From Eggerthellaceae bacterium (GTDB taxonomy: Bacteria; Actinomycetota; Coriobacteriia; Coriobacteriales; Eggerthellaceae), in NCBI GenBank assembly GCA_900754955.1, contig CAAEEV010000020.1, forward strand, positions 1 through 15,907: a stretch of DNA of 15,907 nucleotides, written 5' to 3'. Within the stretch, counting starts at the first letter, position 1; the number at the start of each line of letters is the position of its first letter. Position numbers and translations under genes: made by a program. The notes beneath the pieces are model-generated. The model was not told the origin of the DNA, searched no databases, and saw nothing but the letters and a program-made list of their open reading frames with translations. Shown here in pieces: positions 14,835 to 15,907 of this stretch.

Positions 14835-14881
14835 GCTCCTCAACTGCTTATGCTTAACTGCAGGTAAGGTTACATGACCGT

Positions 14882-15907
14882 CTAGTCGAGAACCTTGCCC
14901 TTCGTTTCGGGGAGGAAGAGGAGCACAGACAGACCGCAAACCAGAGCGAGTCCAGCGGCGACGAAGAATGCTCCGTTCATGCCGAAGGCGCTCATGGCCG
15001 ACGCCATGATGATCGGGCCAGCGATGCCGCCGATGCGACCGAAGGCAAGGAGCAGGCCGTTGCCAGTAGAGCGCAGGGACGTCTCGAACAGCTCGGGCAG
15101 GAACGCCGTGGAAGCCTGGGAGAGCACTGCGCGGCCGAACTGGAACAGGATGCTGAGAGCGGCAACCATGATGACGGTCGTTGACAGACCGTATACATAA
15201 GCGAACAGAGCGGCGAGAATGGCTCCGACCATAACCGACCAACGGCGGCCGATGTGGTTCGAGATCCACGTCACGCAGAAGGCGGCGGGCAGGGCGCCCA
15301 GCTGACCGAGGGCGGAGAACCCGACGGAGCTGATCACGTCGAAGCCCTTCGACATCAGCAGTGTGGTGATCCAGGAGTTGAGGCCGAAGTCGAATGCCAT
15401 GCAGCAGAAGAACCACACGAAGCCGGCAACGATGATCTTGGCGTACTTCTTCGTAAAGAGGTCGGTGAGCTTGCCCTTGGCGATTTCGGCGCGCGGACGG
15501 TCGATCACTTCGGGAAGATCGGCGCCGCCGAGATGGGCTTTCGCCTTCGCTTCCCAGCGCTCGACGATCTTGTCGGCCTCCTCGAGACGGCCCTTCGACT
15601 CAAGCCACATTGCGGATTCGGGAATGAGGAACGCAATGAACAGGAAGGTCAGGCCGAATGCTCCCTCGAGCCAATACACCGCCCGCCAGCCGAGTCCGTT
15701 AGCGAAAAACATGGTGATCAGGCAGGCGGCGACGACGCCGACGGCTCCGATGAGCATGTAAAGCGTGATGTATTTCGGGCGTTTAGCGGTGGGAATGATC
15801 TCACTGATGTATGCGACGAGAATAGGGGTCATCGCGCCCATGCCGATGCCTGCGATAACGCGGCACGCAAGAAGGGTTTCGAGACTGTTCATAAAGCCTG
15901 TTCCCAC
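14882..15907 (-). CDS. MFS transporter, sugar-porter/aromatic-acid symporter type, 5' end beyond window
   Basis: The visible 341 residues are the C-terminal three quarters of a carrier; the frame is open to the window edge, and the codon there (GTG) is internal. Motifs typical of the sugar porter and aromatic acid:H+ symporter branch are present (numbering from the edge): RVIAGIGMGAMTP (17-29), SEIIPTAKRPKY (35-46), PESAMWLESKGRLEEA (96-111) before a long cytoplasmic loop, NHIGRRWSV (218-226), PELFETSLRSTGNG (271-284) and a final PETKGK (333-338). About nine membrane segments are visible. The protein has the normal short tail after PETKG. It is first in the possible three-gene run leading to the XylR_N/V4R-PucR regulator. 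Given that sensor, an aromatic acid is a more likely substrate than a sugar, but this is inference. Confidence 0.92.
   Translation of the reverse strand: MGTGFMNSLETLLACRVIAGIGMGAMTPILVAYISEIIPTAKRPKYITLYMLIGAVGVVAACLITMFFANGLGWRAVYWLEGAFGLTFLFIAFLIPESAMWLESKGRLEEADKIVERWEAKAKAHLGGADLPEVIDRPRAEIAKGKLTDLFTKKYAKIIVAGFVWFFCCMAFDFGLNSWITTLLMSKGFDVISSVGFSALGQLGALPAAFCVTWISNHIGRRWSVMVGAILAALFAYVYGLSTTVIMVAALSILFQFGRAVLSQASTAFLPELFETSLRSTGNGLLLAFGRIGGIAGPIIMASAMSAFGMNGAFFVAAGLALVCGLSVLLFLPETKGKVLD

Overview
The window reads as a chromosomal segment from a high-GC Gram-positive gut actinobacterium, most likely class Coriobacteriia, family Eggerthellaceae (Eggerthella, Gordonibacter, Adlercreutzia or a relative). 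The support is protein architecture: a LuxR-type regulator whose sensor half is a roughly 12-helix membrane domain, a Tat-exported lipoprotein enzyme beside it, and an XylR_N/V4R-GAF-PucR regulator next to MFS carriers. The genus assignment is inference. No tRNA, rRNA, CRISPR array, transposase or phage gene is visible. Every gene but one lies on the minus strand.

Layout from left to right. 1-1410: 5' part of an MBOAT (AlgI/DltB-like) O-acyltransferase, running off the left edge. 1411-2218: non-coding, with a nested inverted-repeat element and a cluster of imperfect GC-rich direct repeats. 2219-5503: a large fused ABC transporter (ATPase plus FtsX-type permease with a very long external domain). 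5504-6096: non-coding, with a mosaic of direct and inverted repeats and a strong terminator for the gene to its right. 6097-8285: a Tat lipoprotein with two tandem alpha/beta-hydrolase domains, split by a one-base frameshift. 8540-10168: the membrane-bound LuxR regulator, upstream of the hydrolase on the same strand. 10408-10438: terminator. 10488-11003: ferritin. 11256-11465 (+): a 69-residue cysteine-rich protein with a perfect Shine-Dalgarno sequence, the only plus-strand gene. 11462-13372: the XylR_N/V4R-GAF-PucR regulator. 13490-14737 and 14882-15907: two MFS carriers, the second running off the right edge.

Three functional groupings can be proposed. (a) LuxR regulator and secreted double hydrolase: a probable sensor-regulator with its exported ester-cleaving enzyme, which in this sequence is frameshifted. 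(b) Two MFS carriers followed by the XylR_N/V4R-PucR regulator, all on one strand with gaps of 144 and 117 bp: a probable uptake module for an aromatic or other small hydrophobic acid, controlled by the regulator. (c) Ferritin and the small Cys protein, divergently transcribed from a 252-bp region, which may share iron or redox control. The right part (from about 11.2 kb) looks less GC-rich and less codon-biased than the left part by eye, consistent with different ancestry.

The best leads for something new are the ligand-sensing PucR regulator fusion with its carriers, the unnamed Cys-rich small protein whose stop codon overlaps that of the regulator, the double hydrolase with its frameshift, and two structured intergenic repeat elements.
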